Assembly (NCBI GenBank): GCA_950295325.1
Contig: OX485804.1
Location: forward strand, 27,282,001 to 27,346,000
Direction of reading: 5' to 3'
DNA from: Polytrichum commune
Taxonomy: Eukaryota; Streptophyta; Polytrichopsida; Polytrichales; Polytrichaceae
Length of the DNA stretch: 64,000 bases
Position 1 is the first letter of the stretch. Each line of letters opens with the position of its first letter. Both the position numbers and the translations under genes were made by a program. This document shows positions 1 to 12,943 of this stretch, in pieces. Under the pieces are notes generated by a model. The model was not told the origin of the DNA, did not search any database, and saw only the letters and a program-made list of their open reading frames with translations.

Positions 1-50
1 ACTTCCATGGCTGCTTTCCTCGGTATGTGTGCACACCTTCCAATCCCGGT

Positions 51-535
51 TTTGTGAAGAATTTAGGGTTAATTTGAGGAAGGCGCTTGATTTTCAGGCC
101 CATTCCAAACTGCTAAAAAATTTGTTGGGTGGTCCGAAATTTGTTAAACCCCGCAGTGGGGAAGCATAATTTCTTCAGCCAAGATCTTGGGATAAGTTAG
201 TGTTAGTCAAGAGTGACTGTTTACTGTTCCTGAAGGTTTTGTACGGAGGCTTTCAGGCTTTGTCGAATGCCTTTAAATGAGCTCCATATTCCAGTTTGTG
301 AAGAATTTAAGGTTAATTGAATGTGTGAGAAAGGGCGCTTGATTTTCAGGCCCATTCCAAGCTGTTGGAGTTTTGGGAGGTCCGAAAATTGTTAAACCCT
401 GCACTTGGGAAGCATAATTTTTGCGATCAAAACTTGGGATAGTGTTTGTCAAGAGTGGCTGTGCAGTTCCTGAAGGTTTTGTATAATGACTTTCAGACTT
501 TTTTGAGTACCTACACATGAACTCCAGATTCACAT
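51..535. repeat. Tandem duplication, two copies, period about 244 bp
   Basis: Two adjacent units (about 51-294 and 295-535) share the same order of blocks: a start reading tttgtgaagaattt, then gcgcttgattttcaggccc, a block on gttaaaccc, a block around cttgggata, and gttcctgaaggttttgta. They differ by scattered substitutions and small indels, so the duplication is old. No conserved reading frame runs through both units. I see no gene in the first 900 bases. Confidence 0.8.
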
Positions 536-2699
536 TGTTCTCATAGAAAAAGGTGAGATTCCAGTAGCTTTGAAGTCTATGTCAATAGAACCACTACCAT
601 GATTGTACCAAAAAATTCACCTCTAGGACTGTATCTCATCTTCAGAGAACAATTTTATTCCACTTTTCCATATATTTAAACTTGGGTTTTATGCCAACCA
701 TAAGGATGCCAAACAAATGATATCACCACATTTGAGGTTTGTGGGTCTGTAGGGTTTCGGAGACATAATTTCCTTTTTTAAACTGGGGAGGTAGTCTGTT
801 GAAACTCCTTCATTAACTGCACAGCAATTAGTATTTTTTTGAGTTCAACTTTGCTTCTGATGCCCTATGTGATAATGCAGGACTATGCATATGTATTTTC
901 ACGTGGGGCCACCCATAAGGATGCCAGATACCCCTCAAATGCAATCTCAGGCACTCTTGTGCTGCAGTCTGAATTTGTCAGTTGCAAGTGGAACTTCTCT
1001 ATTTTCAGAAAGACTTTATGTGGCAGTGGCAACATCTCGTGCATTTACTAGAAGAGCCTCGACCTTCAGAAGATCTTCTGCAAATGATAACAACAGCTTG
1101 AACGGAGGCTTTCGTCAAACAATGCATGGTCAGGTATTGCTGTCAGTTCCAAAAACTTGATCCTGAATTCGAATGATCGAATCTTGCTCAGAAAATTATT
1201 ATTGTGTAGTAGATTTTTTTTCCAAACATAGGTATTGAAAATGTCTATCACCGCCAAAGCTTGATCATAACATTTCATGAAAGGCTATCCTCTCTACCTC
1301 ATGAAGTGCTCACACTTTAAGAGACAGTTTGACAATTTGATCACTTCAATATCATATTATGCTTGCAACTTTCCACCAATCTCTGCCTAGTATTTGAAAT
1401 TTTAGCCAACCCTATCGAATTTCTCATCAAAAGAATGACATTTGGGAGTGATGAATTTTCAAAGCTTTCACTTCTAAACTCATAATGGGAGGGCCAAAAG
1501 TACTTGAGTATTTTCTAAGTGTATGGACGTGGTCTTTTGATGGTGCCTCACAACTTCTCATTGGTGATGATTCTCAAGGAACCCTTGGAATTGTTATTAT
1601 GTAAGTCATCTTAGAAAATGCTTAATCTGTCAGGCCTGTAAGGGTTAAGGGAGGGAACAGTGCATGCCCAAAGCTGCTGGAGGTTTGGTGATCAATTTTA
1701 GAGAAGCAAATGAAATTAAGCCTTTCCATCAGGGCTGGTAGGATACTGCAGATTATGTTTTATTAAATGGATTAGGGCCGTCTGTCAGGATGGAAGACGT
1801 TTTGAGAAGGATTCTCTTTTTGGAAGCTCACATAGGTAATGCGACTTTTTTATAATATTTTTGGAAAACAATAGTAGTCTGAGCTTTCCCTTAACAAATT
1901 CTCCTTTGGTTTGATGTGTTACAGCTGATAAGACATTCTACAAGCAATCACAAAGAGAGCTGGAGGCTTTGGCAGAAGGAGAATTGCAGCATTGAGGAAA
2001 TTCGTGTAAGTGATTGTTTGTGGGTTAAAACTATCAGCAAGATAGTCAGGACTTATTGAAAATTTATACATTAATACCATACGTTTTCAGGTTCCCAGTG
2101 AATTTCATCAGAAGCTCTTGCAATGTCTGTACTATGTCTTTAAACTGGAGTGTACCAGTTACTTCATACTTCTGACAGCAGAGACATTATTTGTTTTCAC
2201 ATTCTTCAATTCAGTTACTACTTTAAGCTTATAATAAATGTATTAGTCATTGATTGTCATTATCCCTGTTCTGGTTACTACTTAACTTCTGCTTTGAGGC
2301 TCTCTTAACTCCAGTGATCTGTTTGTTTATATGAGTGCGTGAATCAATATCATGTGTTATGACACTTCACATTGAAAATGCTTCTTCAGAGAATGCGAAG
2401 GTTATCAGAGTATGAAGTCTACAATCAAATACTTCAGTGTGTGCAAGAAGGTGAAGACATTGACTGGTTTGAGCTCTGCCAAGAAGCTGGATTTACACAA
2501 GGCATTGCGTTGGACATCGACAGAGCGAAAGCGGGAGCTGCACTCACTCCACAATCCGGGCAACAGATGGACGACTTGATGACGGTTCCAGTCCAATGCG
2601 GTCATCATGTTAGGCATTTGCCTCTTCTTTCCTGTCCCTTCTTTTCTGTAGCATGGCAGAACCTATTAGTCAAGAGTCCACACCTATCTCTCCCAAGGG

Positions 2700-2925
2700 C
2701 AAGCCCCTAGGTTCCCACAAGGTTAGTTGAAATTGTTCGGTTCACCCGGATAACCCCATTATGATTGGGTGGATCATGGGTAGCAGTGTGCATCAGAAAT
2801 CCAGTGCTAGAAAGGTCACCCATCCAAGCACTACTGGGGCCTTAGGTGGCTCAACCTCGGAGTACCCATGGGATTCAGGTTAAGGCCTTGGGTTTAAGCC
2901 ACTCTAACCTAGAATCATCACTAAA
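2700..2925 (-). repeat. 5S rRNA-derived repeat (SINE-like or 5S pseudogene)
   Basis: Read on the minus strand, 2775-2890 follows the 3' two thirds of plant 5S rRNA. It has ATCCCAT, then ACTCCG, then GTTGAGC for GTTAAGC, then AGTAGTGCT, then an exact GGATGGGTGACC block, in the right order and about the right spacing. The 5' end (2880-2915) is diverged. Beyond the 5S-like part (about 2700-2775) unrelated sequence follows, which would be the body of a 5S-headed SINE. A plain decayed 5S copy is the alternative. It sits in the intron-like gap of the broken gene above. No target duplication was identified. Confidence 0.7.
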
Positions 2926-3631
2926 GGTGCATCCTGTAGTCACAAAGACAAAGGTGTATTTGTTACAGGTCTTATGTTATTGCAATGCTGTTTTATTTTT
3001 ATTTTTATTTTTATTATAAATATGTCTATGCTCTCCTGAATACTCCTTGATCTGTTATAATTTAGTACATAACTGAATGTATTGCCACTGGTTTGTTGAT
3101 TTCTCCGGGCTGCAGGTGACAGATGTTCACGTTGTGTTATACAACACCTTGATGTTTTGTGGGATCACCCCCGAGATGTTGTTTGGACCTACAGAGGAGC
3201 GCAGTGTAAAACAAGCGCAGCAAGGAGGAGCACCTAATTCTATGAAAATGCCTGGTAACACCAAAACCCCAGAAAATGTGATGTCTGTGAGGGAAGCAGC
3301 CACACATGGCCCTGCAGTCGAGGAGCGCTTAAATGGCAAGGCTTCAAAACAAATGTCTGTTAGCAAATCTACCATTTGCGAAACAGATGCAAAAAAGGCA
3401 CCCAAGAGATTGACTCAGAAGCATATGCTTCAATGGATTGCTGACAGAGATGGGGTGAGTACCTAGAACTTATTGTTTGGTTTTCTTTCAAGTGCCCTGG
3501 TTATTTATTTACCTGGGCCATGGTTTGGCTGAATTTTCTGCATCCAGGACAAACGAAACAAGCTCATGTTCAGGCTGGCATGATCTTGTTCATACAGTAC
3601 ATTTATAAGCATGTGTTGAAAGTCGATTATG

Positions 3632-3661
3632 AAGTTTAGGGTTTAGGGTCTAGGGTCTAGA
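3632..3661 (+). repeat. Short interstitial telomere-like repeat
   Basis: About four consecutive seven-base units: two TTTAGGG, the plant telomere motif, followed by two variant units reading TCTAGGG. Too short and diverged to mark a chromosome end; most likely interstitial. Confidence 0.6.
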
Positions 3662-4385
3662 GATGTTTGTCCTTAGACAATTGAGTATGTACACCCAACC
3701 ACCCATTTGGTGGTCGGTGGTTGTAGTTTACTTTCTTTGGCTTTATCTTTGAGGGATAGGGAGGGATAAGAAAGGATAAGGTGCACTGATAACAACCACC
3801 TCCACTCTTCCTTGTCCAAATACGAGATGGTTGTAGTTTACTTTCTTTAGTTCTACTTTGCTCATACTACTATGTAGCACTAGGAGAGAACTTCCAAGGC
3901 GAAAGCATGGAAGAGAATTTGTAGGAGACAATTATTCGTAGATAAAGCTTCCACTAGAATTCATAACCTATTTCTCCCCACTTTACAGATTGCACCAATA
4001 GGAGGGACGACCATTGAGGTCTAATCCGGACTTCATCTACTCCTTCAACTACAAGAGTAGTTGCGTGTAAACGAAAAAAATTGTAGTTGTGGTTGAAAGT
4101 GGGCCCAAACAACAACCACAATTACTCGAGTAGTTGTGTGTAAACGCACCTCAATCTCCATATCCCAAAACTGTGCTGGTGAAGATATCTAGTCTGGTGA
4201 GTGCACAGTTGATAAAGAACATGTCATGTTGCTTGCAGGCATCACTCATGATGATTGTACTGGAGTTCAAAGATTACAATGAGTGTCAGCTTATGCGACT
4301 CATTCTTTCTCTGGAAAGAAAGAAACAAATTTACCTGAGGCAGGGCATTTTTAGAGTGACGCTGCCGGAAGAGGGTACAGAATGA

Positions 4386-6019
4386 CAGCAGAGCAACTAA
4401 GATGCAACTTTCCAAGAGCACTGGAGAAACTAAGGTTAAGCCTGAAAGCATGTCATTTTCGATTAATTAGGCATCATAGTTTGCTGCAATTATTAACCTG
4501 GAACCAAATGCAGTTAGTTAAGTCAGAGCAGTGAATCCAATGAAGCTGAACCTCTCAATGGGGACTAGCAATGCTATGGATTGCATTCAGCAGATGCTTG
4601 AAGAGTTGGCTAAGGTGTCAGAAATTATGGTCAGTTGTTCCAATCACTGTTGAGGATCAAGGACCAACATGTACGTAATTTGAAAGATGAAACAGAAGAA
4701 TGATACAAATGGCCCTATGATGATTCAACACTTTTAATCATATTGCTCACATACCTACTAGATTTGCTGCACTTTAGCTTTCCACTTTTACAGAAAGCAG
4801 AACTTGTTTGAATTTTTCGTACCAACTTCAAAGCTTTGTATGTTTTCTTACGGGAGAGGGTGGAGGTAATATTGGAATATGCCATCAACTCCAGCACATG
4901 CTTATAAACCCTAGAAACTTCCTCAGCCACGGTTGGTCACTCCGGGTTAGCTGTGTACTTCACATATGATCAAGTTCCTCGTACCATTTGTGTGAATTAG
5001 GAAAGACCTCCACTTTTGAAATGTTGATATTTTAAAACCCAACAAGAGGCAATTATTTTGATGGTTGCATGTAGGTAAAGTGAAGAAATTAGTACTATGT
5101 CTTCATGTACGGATTTGAATGTGGAAAATCCCTTTGCTCAAAACCTTCATGATGCCATGATTGCTTCGCCAAGGAGGTGATGACACTGAGATGACACATC
5201 TCTACTAAGGTGTGCGAGTGCAAAACGGACAATTTTCTTGATCACGAGTTTAGTCACCATCATCCAGTCACCAGTTCACATTCTAATGTGAAGAGATCTG
5301 CAGATGCTCTAATGGGCTGGATGCTGCATTCCAGGTCTCTGAATAAAATCAGAGATGTTCTGGTGTGAGGATCATAAAGTACTTATTCATTGTGAGATAA
5401 ATAGCAAGTGAAATCATAGACATCTGAAGGCAACTTCATAATTCAAAATGGTCTTCGACAATCAGGAGAAGCTGTCACTCTGAAGGAGGCAAAGTATACT
5501 ATTGTAGCCCATAAGACTATTCAGAGTTGTACTTGATAAAAAGTTCCAAGCAGTGCAGGAACACTGAAAGACCTAGAGACCTCAAGAGCAACATAACTCT
5601 TGTGCAGCTTTAGGGTTTGTTTACAAAGTACACAACATACTTTCCATTCTTCAAGATTACGAATGACTGATAATTACAATTTTTTATATGCTCGAGCATC
5701 TCTAGACCTACTCATTCCAAGTGATTTTATGTGCTACTGTTTGAGAATACAAGTTCCTACACAACTGTTCAAGAACAGCAAACGCCCAGGGCCCTATTAA
5801 CTAAAAAAGAATCAGGGTGATATGGTACCCTTTGGCACTCTCCAACTTCAGAAAACAACCGCCTACGCCTTGGCTGTCAGCTTATTTTCTCCCAATAACT
5901 CTGTGAACCTATTGAAGAGTTCAATACTCCTTGAACCTTATATCGCCTGAACAAAAGACCATAAGAGTCAAATATTCTAGCTCCTTCAGCAAAGTCTTAC
6001 CAAAACCTGTGCAAGATTG
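4386..6019. other. Spacer, no supported gene
   Basis: About 1.6 kb between the end of the broken plus-strand gene and the 3' end of the minus-strand kinase. Reading frames are short and have no splice-signal support or recognisable motif. The last few hundred bases should hold the 3' UTR and polyadenylation region of the kinase, but I cannot assign a signal. Confidence 0.5.
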
Positions 6020-9000
6020 CTAACTCAGGGTCCTTCGTCTCTCAGAAGGCCTATGATTGGGTACATGAATAGGCTGAACGCTGGGGATGTCATCAAGGTG
6101 GTCATTTGCATCCGGTGACCTAGTTCGAGGAGTTCTCACACTGCCCTCACGTTTCCTTGGTGGTCTCCCACCCTCTACATTCTCACGAGTCCCATGGTTA
6201 TCGTGAGAACCCCTATTGGAGTTATTCTCATGTCGATTTGAGTGGCTTCTGCCACTGTCCTCCGACCGCCGACTTGACCGTGCCTTTACGCTTTCTGCCT
6301 CTCCACCACCACTACGCCGTGCACCTGGCCTGGGAGACGCCCGACCTCGAGGGGTTGTTGCGACACTGTCGTAAGGATCTCCCCCATTGTAACTATCAGC
6401 CTCAACACCTTCCCGCTGCTGACTAATAGCAGCTTGATATGATTTCCTGATTTCCCACAAGCTTTCTTGGGCCTCTTTCATGTTCGGGCGGTCTCCCTTT
6501 GTAGGTGCAGAGCAAGAAAATGCAAGCTCAAACAACCGATCCAAAATACCCATCACAGCAGCTGTTACCTCAATCTTTGGGTCAAGGATAGATCTCAACT
6601 TCCCCTCCACAAATTTTTTGAATGCCTGGTGTATAGCAGATGGGTCAGATTGTGGCAATGCTACAACAATTGGAACACTAACTGTAAGAAATTGTAACTA
6701 ATGCCACAGCTTAATCAATACCACGTCAATTTCTTCTAAAAATTCAAGAACCACAAGCACACCCATCGAAAGGTTAAGCATGTACTCTTCACTTTCATCT
6801 CCATTCAACAAGATACTCCTTCAACATGTATGGGGAGAGACAGGGATGCAACTTCAAGTCCTCTGCACTAAATTTGCCAGCTACCAACTAGTAGTAACAA
6901 GGAAAACTTTTCAAATACCCTCTATATCAAGTTTCATCCACAGACAAAGTGAGTAGCAGATCTAATTTCTCTTTTATACTGAAGGAGAAAAAACCTCTCC
7001 TTTTTTCTGCAAAAGATTGCAGCTGTAAGCAGTATGTAAGACCGGACTTAATGGAGGCTGATAGACAGCAGAAGTTGGACATTTTTTAACGCTACAGGCA
7101 GCCCATTAGTGACTACACTGGAAACTACTCAGATGCCAAGGGTTTCTTAAAAGTGACAACAGCAACATTAACATGTTGGCAAAGAGAGACTTAACAACTA
7201 CATTTAGTTGCAGATCGATATTCTTACACTCAAACTTTTCAATCAAAAGAATGATGTAGGTGGCTAGTAAAAGTTTTCAAAGGACCGTTGCAGAATTGGG
7301 AAACTGGAATTAGTGCACTAGAGTATACTTACCCATCTTACAGTCACACGCTCATCACTGGGGCGCCTCAGCTCTATAGGGCGCCTTCCAGTAAAAAGTT
7401 CTACTAGCAGGATGCCAAAGGAATACACATCGCTCTTCACATTCAGTTGATAAGTGGTTAAGTACTCAGGGTCCAAATACCCTGCAGTACCTTTCACTTG
7501 AGTAGAGACATGTGTTGCACCACCATCCCCAGATGGACCAGCACGGGAAAAACCAAAATCAGCCACCTTTGCTCGAAAAGTCTCAGTAATTAAGATGTTG
7601 GAAGATTTTACATCTCTGTGAATGATAGGTCTATCTGCAGCCAATCATGTATCACAGACCACATGTAAGACAGACAACCTTTGACCAACATCAATCTAAA
7701 TAAAAAGGCAAGGAATATAATCTCCAAGAGCTGTGCTGAATACCAATGGAATAGCACAGACCAGATGTACCCTGAGATCCATATGAAACACCTACTGCAG
7801 TTTGTCGATAGGGGAACTAAGTTTATATATGCTTACCGGCATAATAGTGGAGGTAAGTGAGAGCATGGGCCACATCAATGGCAATGTCAAGTCTTGTGCT
7901 CATGTCCAATTTGTTCCCATAGGGTGGGACACCTGCAAAATTCACATGCAACCATAGCTGTCACAATTTTGAGGTCCTCAAGAGGTCCTTCACCACAATG
8001 AGAAAACCTAACTATTTGACTATGTCACAATGTGACTATTTAAATAACTTCTTACGCAGTATCTTAGCAGGCTATTGGACCAATCTGGATCAAGTCATGC
8101 TTGATACAAAAACCTTTCATCAATCACTTTGATTGAGCACTTGACACTGTCAAATAGGTGTGTGCAAACTTAAGAAACTGCCTGCCTGCTCAAAACGATT
8201 GAGTGCATATTCCCCTCCTAACCCAGGTTATGATTATGATCCCAGCTTGAACAGACCAACATCAGTACTTGCGTGTACCTTCTCTGACCAGTAACCATCT
8301 AAAGAGAACAGTTGTACAATGAAGATTTAGAAAAGTGGCAGCCCTTCCAACCCAATATAATGAACAGATAAATAAACACTCACAGAAAGTGTCATCTCAA
8401 ATTTAGAACTATACAAATACAAACATGTCCTAAACAAGTCAACTCATTCCCAACTCTGATTTGCTAGTGTACTCTTCAGCCTAGTTATAATCTACAGACC
8501 CTAACATCAAGCATATATACACCGTGCACTCCTGTGAGCAATTTACTGGAGGGCCGTATTAATCCTAAAATATTGATGTAGCCAAACTACCACATCCAAC
8601 AAACACAGGAGCAAAGCTAATGATTTAGAATCTATAATATCAGAACATACCATCAAGATGCTGCCTCAAAGTCCCATTCTGCACATACTCAGTCACAAGA
8701 ATTCGTTCATCACGTTCCTCCAGATAACCTATCAACTTCACTAGATTCAAGTGCTCCACTTGAGACAGCATATGAACCTCAGTCTGAAACTCCCGTGACA
8801 CTCTTGTCTCAAATTGTTCCTGGCAGAACCACAAAAAGAAAAGTCAGTTCCTCCCCAAGTGTTTTTACACACTGAGATTTGATCATAAAGTCAGTTCCTC
8901 CCCAAGTGTTTTACACACTTAGATTTGATCATAAAGTCAGAACTAAGCCACTGACGAAATAGGTATAGGACTTTCTCAGATACATACCTTCTTCGCTCGC

Positions 9001-9826
9001 TTGATAGCAACAATTTGCCCATCCCTGAGCTTTCCTCGGTAAACTGTACCAAAACCTCCTTGCCCAATCTTGTGAGATTCAGAAAAGTTCCCAGTTACTT
9101 TGTTCAACTCGGCATAAGTGAACTTCAAAGCCCCGTTTTGTCTTCCTGGTCCATGACTAGGAGAAAATGGAACATGAGGTCCAGAAGCAGAACCTTCCTG
9201 AGAAGGGTTTTCTGAAACCGCTGCTATCAACAAAAACAACAACAAACATTTGTGCATTTAGTCACTTGTATCTCTACTTGATTGCAATTAAAATCATTTT
9301 TTAATGTCATTAGAACCTAGGTCTTGAAAGCTAGCGTATTCATATCGGTACGTAGTAATTGTTCCAAGACTGGTTGAAGACTTCATCAATGGCTCTTCAC
9401 CACTACAAGGTTGCTCTCCAGATCGCAAGGTTGTAAAGAGGAGATCTTCAACCTACTAGAGTCTGTAAGTATCATTGCTATATGACAAGATGAAGACCAA
9501 CAACACAGGAGAAACTTAATCCCTTTCTGATTTGTCAGTCCATTTATGACTTCTCATAATCATATATTTCTCGTTGAGTTAATATAATAATGCCCACTTG
9601 ATAAGACATAAGTAAGGCCCTCCTTCCTGTTTCCTCTCAGAGACTCAGTTGACAATGTGTAGGAAATGCAAATTCAGAAATTGTACGATGATTCTGAAGA
9701 GAATCAAATCCATATCCATTGGTCCAATTCAAAAGAAAAAGGGATATGAAGTTCACCTGGATTATTAGCAACTTTGCGGCTTAGATTCTCAGCATGCCGA
9801 CTCCGCAGACACGGAAAGCAAGACAT
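6020..9826 (-). CDS. Calmodulin-binding receptor-like cytoplasmic kinase (CRCK-type), six exons, about 491 aa
   Basis: Predicted serine/threonine kinase of the plant RLK/Pelle superfamily. Coding exons: 9826-9757, 9220-8988, 8819-8651, 7932-7837, 7634-7333, 6625-6020. All junctions are GT-AG and in phase; the sum is 1476 nt including the stop. Visible motifs: [13 protein letters not shown] ahead of the kinase, glycine loop [10 protein letters not shown] (about 75-84), VAIK lysine (97), HRDVKSSN (195-202), DFG (215-217), [28 protein letters not shown]. All catalytic residues are present. The KRAKK stretch after the ATP lysine matches the region that binds calmodulin in CRCK1. There is no transmembrane segment in this model. 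The start at 9826 gives MSCFPCLRS, whose cysteines could be acylated for membrane attachment. The frame stays open upstream to about 9893, so an earlier start or exon is possible. The last about 140 residues are basic and rich in Arg, Ser and Pro. Confidence 0.85.
8840..8940. repeat. Intronic tandem repeat, two units of about 47 bp
   Basis: Within the second intron of the kinase gene. Two nearly identical units (8840-8886 and 8887-8932) are followed by the first bases of a third. They differ by one base in a T run and one substitution, so this is a recent slippage or unequal-exchange event. It does not touch the splice sites. Confidence 0.85.
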
Positions 9827-12300
9827 TTGGACAACTAGATTGAGGTCCGAAATAGATTTTCCTCTGATACTCAATATAAGCAGCCCTCGAAAACTGCAAC
9901 ATGGTAATACTGTTCAGAATTGGTTATTTCCATAAAATCTCTTCTAATTGAAATGGGAACCCAGACTCATAAGACTAAGAACTACTGGGCTATCAGATCA
10001 GAAGGATCACTCCATACATTGCATCAACCAAGTATTTTGCAGCAGCCTAAGGCCTGGGCATAAAGATTTAAAGCAGATATGATAAACGTTGCTTCTCCTT
10101 ATGAGCCCTAACTTAAAATCAAGGAGCTGTTGCAACTAGCCAAAGCGCATGTTCAACCCACAGCGCATGTCAAACTAAACCCTCAAGATCAAAGACATGT
10201 GAATAATCACTTCCGTTGAGAAATATCCTTAAATATGTCCAACGTCAAACCACCTTCTATTCCAGATTCAATCACTAAAAAGGGAAGAAAGTAACTGACC
10301 TATATAGTGTGACCTGTAGTGTGACCCAGAGGATTCCGTGGAGAAAATATTAATCGGCTCTTGATTGAAGAGATAAGCCACCCGGGTTGCCAACCCACCA
10401 CTCCTCCAACATCTTCACAAAAGAGCGCCGAACGAAGATCTTGGGGTTGTGAGACCAGAATATGTTGCTCTAAAAAAGCCTAGAATCTAATGCTTGAACG
10501 AGCCTTACGTAGTTACTTCCGGGATGTTCAACCTCCAGCGACATCCTCCAACCTGAACAATAATATTATATCACTGTTCCTCAAATGTTATCAAAAATTC
10601 TGATCCACGTTGCCTGAAAAGCGCATCCAAGTGAACTCCTTAGTAGCAGCTAACAGACAGAAGTGTAGCTCCAGCACAAATGCAACTCTAGACGTCGCCG
10701 TTCACATAATGAACACTTCAAATGGAGCCCAATCTCATCATTCTTCAATTCCGGCGCGCATACTCCTTCACAATACACAACTGGACAACGTCAGTGTCGA
10801 GGCAGATATTGTAGTCAAAGTACAGCGGGAGACATTAAAAGATCGTGAGGTTTCAAACGGGACAAAAAGAACAAATTACTATTCCAACTTTTTGCGAAAC
10901 CCTACATCGTGCAATCAAGGCCATCACATCCTCTGAGTAGGACACAAAAGCGAAGTACGTCGTGAGATACCCGATTCAAAATTCAGTAGTTAGAGGCAAA
11001 GGGGGATCCGGTAGACCGAGACCTTCCTGAGAACATGTAGGGAATAATTAATCAAACAAGCCATCAAGAGAAGTACGGCGTTGACTAGACTTCAACTCAA
11101 GAGGCAAATAGATGCCCCACGTTCAAGAACACAGCGACTCAAAACATGGATCAAGAAATTTGTATATGCTCCACGTGATTTTCTAGTGAAAAGCACACGC
11201 ACGTCAATGCACTCTCTTTCTAAGAGGAGGAGATACCCCTGACAAGTAGACGAGATATCGAAGGATTTTGAATGCATGCCGATTCTCTCTGGAGAACCCC
11301 GATTCCAGGGCTGCTGACAGAAATTCTGCTGCAGAGAGCGAGCAGCTTGCTTCCGCTAAATTCCTAGCTTAAAAGTACTATGTATGGAGGATGCCTCCAA
11401 ACCTCTACTACAGGATTCCAATGGCCAGGACCTCCGAATCTACTAGATAAAAAACTGGCAACCTGCACTCCCGGCCTCGGCATAACCCCGTTGGTTCCAC
11501 CACAACACGACAACATCCATATCAACGATTGCTACGCCGTTCATCAAATTCACACAACAGCCTCAACCTAAAACACAGAAGCGACGATCAAAGATGCCCC
11601 CGACTCGTTTCGCACCTAGAAAACACAGCGCAAAGCTCTTGTAAACTGAACGGCACATGAGGCCGCATATCACGACATCGCGGCGACTCGTAAACGGCCT
11701 CGCATCGACCACAATTGCGCATCCAAGCTCCTCGAAAGCAATGGAGCTCCGAAACCCTTCCGAACACCCGCCCTCGAGAGCTCCCGGGGGAGCCAGCAAC
11801 ACAGCTTACTAACTTCCAAGGAGGAACACCACCAGCCTGGCCTCATCTTTCCCGGATACACGGCTCAGATCACCCACTCGAAGATCGACGGTCTTTGTCG
11901 TCCCATTCTGGCGGTACACGAAAGACTTGGAAAGAAATCGCTCTGCTGAGAACCAAGGGAACGGCGAGGGGACGGACGGGAGCGTGAGGGGACGTGAGAC
12001 AGGCTGGCTGAGGTCCTACCTGGCGGGTCCCAGCGTGGACCGCATCAGTGACATGACCAGACGCGTGGCGAGGTGTCGAACGTTGGATTATCATCGGACG
12101 GTGTAAAAGAGTGAAATAGGGCCGCGTGGGCATGCGATGCAGCACGAGGGGCTACTTGGGTGACGGTAACGTGACGTTCGCCGAAACGGGGTTCGAAACC
12201 GAGTCCTTTTCGACGGCATTGTTTTTTTTGGCCCCTTCCTGCCCGTGCTGCCCGGCCACGTTGGCACTGGTTCTTCATTCCCCATTCGGTTTTGTCATCA
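9827..12300 (-). promoter_or_regulatory. Probable 5' leader and promoter region of the kinase gene
   Basis: This stretch lies upstream of the minus-strand kinase start and has no convincing coding exon on either strand. An acceptor-like TGTTGCAG at about 9900 and a donor-like site near 10310 (minus strand) suggest a spliced 5' leader. From about 11400 to 12300 the DNA is visibly more GC-rich than its surroundings, with several overlapping open frames on both strands, as expected of GC-rich non-coding or promoter DNA. I cannot place a TATA box or a transcription start with any certainty. Confidence 0.35.
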
Positions 12301-12904
12301 TTCTCTTGTCCATTTCCTTCCTTTCAATTTCCTCGTCAATGAATGGGGAGATCCGGCAACTAACTTTTATAAAGCCAGCTCGGCTAATCATACACTGCAC
12401 ATTGTATTTAGTGTCACTTACTATTTGGAAATTACGCATTCTTATAATTATTTAATATTAACATATTTTTTCTACCAAGTAAAGATGTTAATGTTCTACA
12501 ATGTTCAACAACCAATTTGATTTTTGTTGGCAAACAATGAGATACGCATTTAGTAATTATAGCATTGTGCAATTTCAAATAGTAAATGACACTAAATACA
12601 ATATTTAGTGTATTTATTTTAATTGTTGGTACTTACAATTTTGGCCATTGGATTGGACCGCGAGTTGTTTTCTCCGATTAGCAATTGTAAAATGTCAATT
12701 CATGTTCTAGATTTGGAGTTGTAAGAGTTAGAAGAAGTCAAGTGCATATTATCCTCTCTTTTTTAAGTGAGTTCTTAGGCCTTTCAAATTGTGTCAATAC
12801 TTGAACCTAAAGTTGGTGTCTATATTTTGAATACATAGTCCAATCTCATTGTAACACAATTATTTGGGTATTCATTCTTGACTTTACCATATACCACTAA
12901 GATG

Positions 12905-12943
<39 letters not shown>

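Larger units (their letters stand above)
921..4385 (+). pseudogene. Broken or partly unread gene with HTH-like and winged-helix-like exons, unrecognised
   Basis: Several exon-like pieces with splice signals lie in order. 921-1133 is 71 codons opening on an ATG and ending at CAG/GTATTG. About 1740-1833 reads MEDVLRRILFLEAHI. About 1924-2010 reads FYKQSQRELEALAEGELQ and then loses frame by one base before IEEIR. 2091-2150 begins VPSEFHQKLLQCLYYV. 2390 to about 2583 contains SEYEVYNQILQCVQEG and IDWFELCQEAG, which looks like a helix-turn-helix. 3116-3454 has phase 0 at both ends. 4239-4385 ends in a stop after LERKKQIYLRQGIFRVT, a winged-helix-like strand pattern. The last two exons join in frame. 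The frameshift near 1990 and the missing donor near 2583, followed by a 5S-like repeat, suggest decay. The helical pieces loosely recall the C-terminal HTH of RecQ-like helicases, but this is too weak to name it. Confidence 0.35.

Noticed and set aside
2775-2890. Functional 5S rRNA gene
   Set aside because: The 5' third is lost and many stem positions differ; only the 3' blocks are kept.
7318-7644. A separate short kinase gene starting at an internal site
   Set aside because: It is exon 5 of the six-exon kinase and joins in phase with neighbours on both sides.
11563-12285. Several overlapping open frames on both strands in GC-rich DNA
   Set aside because: GC-rich DNA has few stops by chance; none has a motif, and all frames are open in part.
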